Assembly: GCA_964458615.1 (NCBI GenBank)
Contig: CAYWJR010000058.1
Span: 1 to 8,315 of the forward strand
Length of the DNA: 8,315 nt
Source: SHNJ01 sp964458615
GTDB taxonomy: Bacteria > Pseudomonadota > Alphaproteobacteria > SHNJ01
Direction of reading: 5' to 3'
Notes under the pieces: model-generated
What the model was told of the DNA's origin: nothing
Databases searched by the model: none
Seen by the model: the letters and a program-made list of their open reading frames with translations, nothing else
Made by a program: the position numbers and the translations under genes
Part shown: one piece after another, positions 5,930 through 8,315 of the stretch
Position numbering within the stretch: the first letter of the stretch is position 1
Layout: each line of letters begins with the position of its first letter

Positions 5930-5958
5930 TTGAATTAATGTTTGATTAACTATATGAT
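5930..5958 (+). promoter_or_regulatory. Predicted sigma70-like promoter for the plus-strand genes
   Basis: TTGAAT (5930-5935), a 17-bp spacer and TATGAT (5953-5958) form a well-spaced promoter. The predicted transcript would start near 5965, about 44 nt before the ATG at 6009. Confidence 0.6.
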
Positions 5959-6008
5959 CCTATTCTTCGTTTGCCAAGACGAATAAACCGATTTAGGGAA
6001 CGATAGAA

Positions 6009-6200
6009 ATGAATTACGCCAATCAAAACGACCAAGGCAAAATCGCCAAATCGCCCGCATCGAAACCGGCGAATGCGGCGCGCAATTTCGCATCGATGAC
6101 CGAGGCGGAAATTTACGAACATCTGGAAATTAAATACGGCCCCTATTTCGCATTGAATATCGTCGACGAAATACGCAAGGCGCAAAAACACGCCGCATAA
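6009..6200 (+). CDS. small hypothetical protein (63 aa)
   Basis: I do not recognise this protein. It has a polar, flexible N-terminus (residues 1-25, rich in N, K, A) and a compact second half with EAEIYEHLEIKYGPYFALN and IVDEIRKAQ, likely two helices. It is soluble, with no signal peptide or membrane segment. AGGGA (5995-5999) precedes the ATG by 9 nt, and a sigma70-like promoter lies upstream. It is the first gene of a likely plus-strand operon and is divergent from the XRE regulator, sharing the 15-bp motif with it. A regulated accessory role is possible but unproven. Confidence 0.7.
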   Translation: MNYANQNDQGKIAKSPASKPANAARNFASMTEAEIYEHLEIKYGPYFALNIVDEIRKAQKHAA

Positions 6201-6225
6201 ATTAAAAATATCGAGAGCAGGAAAA

Positions 6226-6588
6226 ATGACCAACACCAACCCATCATTCCGTTTGACCCAAAACAACGACGCCAAAAGCCTGAAGCAGGCGATGGAATCG
6301 GAAATCCGCCTGTTGCGGTATTGGGTATTGCAGACATTGAAAAATTACAAATCCTGGCGCAATGAAATGATCGCGCATGGCGAACTGCCCGTGAAAAAAA
6401 TCGCCAATATGCGAAATCAAGTTACGGGCATCGTGGCAAAGACGATGTCCGAATACCGCCGCAAGCAATCTTTGTTGAAAAATCTGGCGCAAAAAGAATC
6501 TTATTTTAACGACCGCGAAATTCAATATTACCGCATTGAAAATCATTTCGGCGCCGCCATGGCCGCCATGTTCGCCAATGATAATTAA
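6226..6588 (+). CDS. hypothetical basic helical protein (120 aa)
   Basis: I do not recognise this protein. It is rich in lysine, arginine, asparagine and glutamine and appears mostly helical, with long amphipathic stretches around residues 18-50 and 60-95. It has no signal peptide, membrane segment or catalytic motif that I can see. AGCAGG a few bases upstream of ATG 6226 is a plausible ribosome binding site, and the gene follows the 63-aa gene by 25 nt, so they are probably cotranscribed. Its codon use, with frequent GCG, CGC and AAA/AAT, resembles the flanking plus-strand genes. Confidence 0.7.
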   Translation: MTNTNPSFRLTQNNDAKSLKQAMESEIRLLRYWVLQTLKNYKSWRNEMIAHGELPVKKIANMRNQVTGIVAKTMSEYRRKQSLLKNLAQKESYFNDREIQYYRIENHFGAAMAAMFANDN

Positions 6589-6792
6589 AGCCCATAATTA
6601 TTGTGCATTCATGCCCGCCGGGCGCAAAATCAAACATCATCCGGTCTTTGCGCGATACATGCATTATATGGCTTTAATAGTTGTTATTCATGGATATTTC
6701 TGGCATATTTATCCGATGAACAGGCATCAATCATCAACCTGGCGACCCCCATTCAACGTGATGAAAAACGCGCAAAAAAACGTGGCCGCGTC

Positions 6793-7794
6793 ATGAGAAT
6801 TTATACCGAACGCAAATGGGAACAAATGGCGCTGGAAATTCCAGGCGTGATGTATTTGGAAGACCCAAAGGCGCGCGAAATTTTACAAGAATATAAAGAA
6901 AAATTTTATTATTCCGGTCAAAACGATTTGAATCTGTCATACGGTTATTTTTATTTCACCGGGCGGCGCGGCGCGTTTTTATTCGTCAAATCCGATACAT
7001 GCATTCCATTTTGTTGGCACCCCAACATGATCGGCCAGGCGTTGATTTATCCGCCGATCGGGCCGGATTTCGGCGCGGTGCATGAATTGCTGGATTTGCT
7101 GCCTACCCCGCCTAACGGCGCGCGGTTGGCGCGGTTCGACGATGCCCAGCAAAAATTGTTTTTATCCAACCACCCGCATTCCATCGCCGCCGCGAACGTG
7201 ATCGCCGAAGACATTTTGGATTGGCGTTATCCGTTGCACACCATATCGACCGAAAAATCGTCCGCGATGCCTGGCACCAAAAAATTGAACGAAGAATTGA
7301 TAAGCATCGAAATTTATCAGTCGAAATATTTCGAACAGGTCCGGGAAATCGGCGCGATTTACGCGAAAATATTCACCGAACAAAATCCCGGGTTCCCATT
7401 GACCGAAGAACAAATTTTCCAATCGCACAAAGATATGATGGATATATCGATGGGCCGGCCGGATTTGATGTCGGCTTATGTGGCAATTTACGACGGCGCC
7501 GTTCAAGGTTTTTTTGTCATCGAGGAATTCAATAAAAATCACGCGATCAATTTATGGTATGTATTCAATGGCGCAACGGATACGTTGCCATACGCGCAAA
7601 TGGCGGCGATGTGCCGTATGTTGCAATCGCGCGGCATCCAAACCGTCAATTTGGGCGGATCGGAAACCGAATCCATGGATTTTTTCAAAACGCGGTTCCA
7701 ACCTGTGCGGTCGATTGCGGTGAAATCGATCGATATTATGTTGAATGAAAAATCGATGCCGATTATCGGCGGCGTTCAATCCCAAGCGGCATAA
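6793..7794 (+). CDS. DUF2156/FemAB-like acyl- or aminoacyl-transferase family protein
   Basis: This is a 333-residue soluble protein. Its second half resembles the GNAT-fold domains of the FemAB and DUF2156 (phosphatidylglycerol lysyltransferase C-terminal) group. It has AINLWYVFNGATDTLPYAQM (about 252-271) and then TVNLGGSETESMDFFKTRF (about 284-302), matching the family pattern of an NLGGSE turn followed by FK and F. The first half has LSYGYFYFTGRRGAFLFV and HPNMIGQALIYPPIG, also reminiscent of DUF2156. The substrate is unknown; no membrane segment is present, so it is not a full MprF. The frame stays open back to a TTG at 6601. I chose ATG 6793 because it begins a compact domain, but no strong Shine-Dalgarno supports it. 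The residues just upstream look protein-like, so the start could be earlier. Confidence 0.6.
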   Translation: MRIYTERKWEQMALEIPGVMYLEDPKAREILQEYKEKFYYSGQNDLNLSYGYFYFTGRRGAFLFVKSDTCIPFCWHPNMIGQALIYPPIGPDFGAVHELLDLLPTPPNGARLARFDDAQQKLFLSNHPHSIAAANVIAEDILDWRYPLHTISTEKSSAMPGTKKLNEELISIEIYQSKYFEQVREIGAIYAKIFTEQNPGFPLTEEQIFQSHKDMMDISMGRPDLMSAYVAIYDGAVQGFFVIEEFNKNHAINLWYVFNGATDTLPYAQMAAMCRMLQSRGIQTVNLGGSETESMDFFKTRFQPVRSIAVKSIDIMLNEKSMPIIGGVQSQAA

Positions 7795-7824
7795 ATATTT
7801 TTTTAGAAAAATTCCGATAATAAA

Positions 7825-7850
7825 AAAGCCCGGGGTTTAACCCGGGCTTT
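7825..7850. terminator. Bidirectional rho-independent terminator
   Basis: AAAGCCCGGG (7825-7834) pairs perfectly with CCCGGGCTTT (7841-7850) around the loop GTTTAA. On the minus strand the stem is followed by a run of six T, so it terminates the PEP-CTERM-like gene well. On the plus strand it lies 30 nt after the stop at 7794 with a weaker T tract. It separates two convergent genes. Confidence 0.92.
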
Positions 7851-7872
7851 GTCAATTTTATATGCCGGAAAA

Positions 7873-8315
7873 CTAGCGGCGGCGGCGTGCTGCCACCAAT
7901 CCTGCCATAGCCAACAATGCAACAGAACCTGGTGTTGGAACTGCGAGACCTTGAATATCAAACGAGTGATCTTCTTCACCAAATTGATTGTCGCCAGCTG
8001 TGTTGTTAAACACATTGTTATTCAATGGATTGTTAACGCCAAAATTGGATGCGCTGAAAATTGAGTTTAAGTTATTGGCTGGCTCCAAACCCCAATGGCT
8101 GAATGCCAAGAAATATGTTTGTCCGGCTGTTGTTGGGATATTGAATGTAAAGTCATTCGCAACAATCCCGTTGTAACCCAATACACCGCGTCCCTGGTCA
8201 TTGAATGCAAAAACCGCAACAGGATTGAAATAAAATGCCGGTGTTGGGCTGATCGAAATTTGTGAACCACCCGCAACTACCTGAAATACAGAAAAATTGC
8301 TATCGAAAGCCCGCC
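7873..8315 (-). CDS. secreted protein with PEP-CTERM-like sorting tail (5' end outside the window)
   Basis: The frame is open from the window edge to a TAG at 7873, giving 146 visible residues. There is no reason to start at an internal TTG, so the true start and signal peptide are beyond 8315. The last 22 residues have the three-part sorting signal: VPTPGS, the hydrophobic helix VALLAMAGLVAA and the basic cluster RRRR. Such tails are recognised by exosortase-type enzymes and link the protein to export and surface or extracellular polymer. The body is rich in N, G, F, S and T with few cysteines, typical of secreted beta-rich proteins (NNLNSIFSASNFGVNNPLNN). The VPTPGS form differs from the common VPEPG and VPLPA forms. 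No exosortase gene is in the window. Codons often end in T or A, unlike the GC-richer neighbours. Confidence 0.85.
   Translation of the reverse strand, partial: RAFDSNFSVFQVVAGGSQISISPTPAFYFNPVAVFAFNDQGRGVLGYNGIVANDFTFNIPTTAGQTYFLAFSHWGLEPANNLNSIFSASNFGVNNPLNNNVFNNTAGDNQFGEEDHSFDIQGLAVPTPGSVALLAMAGLVAARRRR

Noticed and set aside
5759..6008. RNA gene or riboswitch in the AT-rich intergenic region
   Set aside because: Only AT-rich symmetric motifs and promoter elements are seen, with no GC-rich stem, T-run terminator or known aptamer core.
6536..6796. Plus-strand 86-codon frame between the 120-aa gene and the transferase
   Set aside because: It overlaps the end of the upstream gene out of frame, has no ribosome binding site, and its product looks random. 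The in-frame upstream extension of the transferase is the likelier use of this stretch.

Overview
The window looks like a bacterial chromosome fragment of moderate GC, most likely proteobacterial and possibly alphaproteobacterial. This rests on the leucine-degradation genes, the EgtD-type methyltransferases and the PEP-CTERM-like protein. The assignment is an inference; there is no rRNA or other phylogenetic marker here.

The left part (positions 1-2667, minus strand) is a leucine/isovalerate catabolic operon. In transcription order it holds the methylcrotonyl-CoA carboxylase carboxyltransferase subunit (liuB), a methylglutaconyl-CoA hydratase (liuC) and the first 65 codons of the biotin carboxylase subunit (liuD). 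The liuD fragment is cut short at a 55-bp exact copy of an internal liuC segment (1-55 = 935-989). This is probably an assembly overlap, not biology.

The middle part (2751-5758, minus strand) lies directly upstream of that operon. An XRE-type regulator (5758-5123) overlaps an EgtD-like SAM methyltransferase, MT2 (5130-4108), by the 8 bases ATGCATAG. A second, diverged unit follows. It has a copy of the liuB leader and first 23 liuB codons, fused in frame to the last 26 codons of a regulator paralogue (3980-3831), and then a second EgtD-like methyltransferase, MT1 (2811-3749 as an open frame). The layout is explained by a tandem duplication whose junction lies in the pentamer CAGGC shared by the two parent genes. 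The two methyltransferases have diverged strongly, yet 100 bp of leader (2651-2750 and 3964-4063) is identical. MT1's ancestral ATG (3838) is one base out of frame with its body across a run of seven A.

An AT-rich divergent control region (5759-6008) follows. A sigma70-like promoter can be read for each direction. The same 15-bp sequence occurs in opposite orientation at 5775-5789, inside the regulator's promoter, and at 5896-5910, upstream of the plus-strand promoter. This suggests shared control by the XRE protein.

The right part (6009-7794, plus strand) has two small genes of unknown function (63 and 120 aa) and a protein resembling the DUF2156/FemAB acyl- or aminoacyl-transferase group. 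A strong bidirectional terminator (7825-7850) separates these from a convergent, 5'-truncated secreted protein with a PEP-CTERM-like sorting tail (7873-8315).

The strongest candidate for something undescribed is the duplicated XRE-regulator/EgtD-like methyltransferase module placed upstream of leucine catabolism. Its second copy has a chimeric leader gene and a homopolymer frame break.
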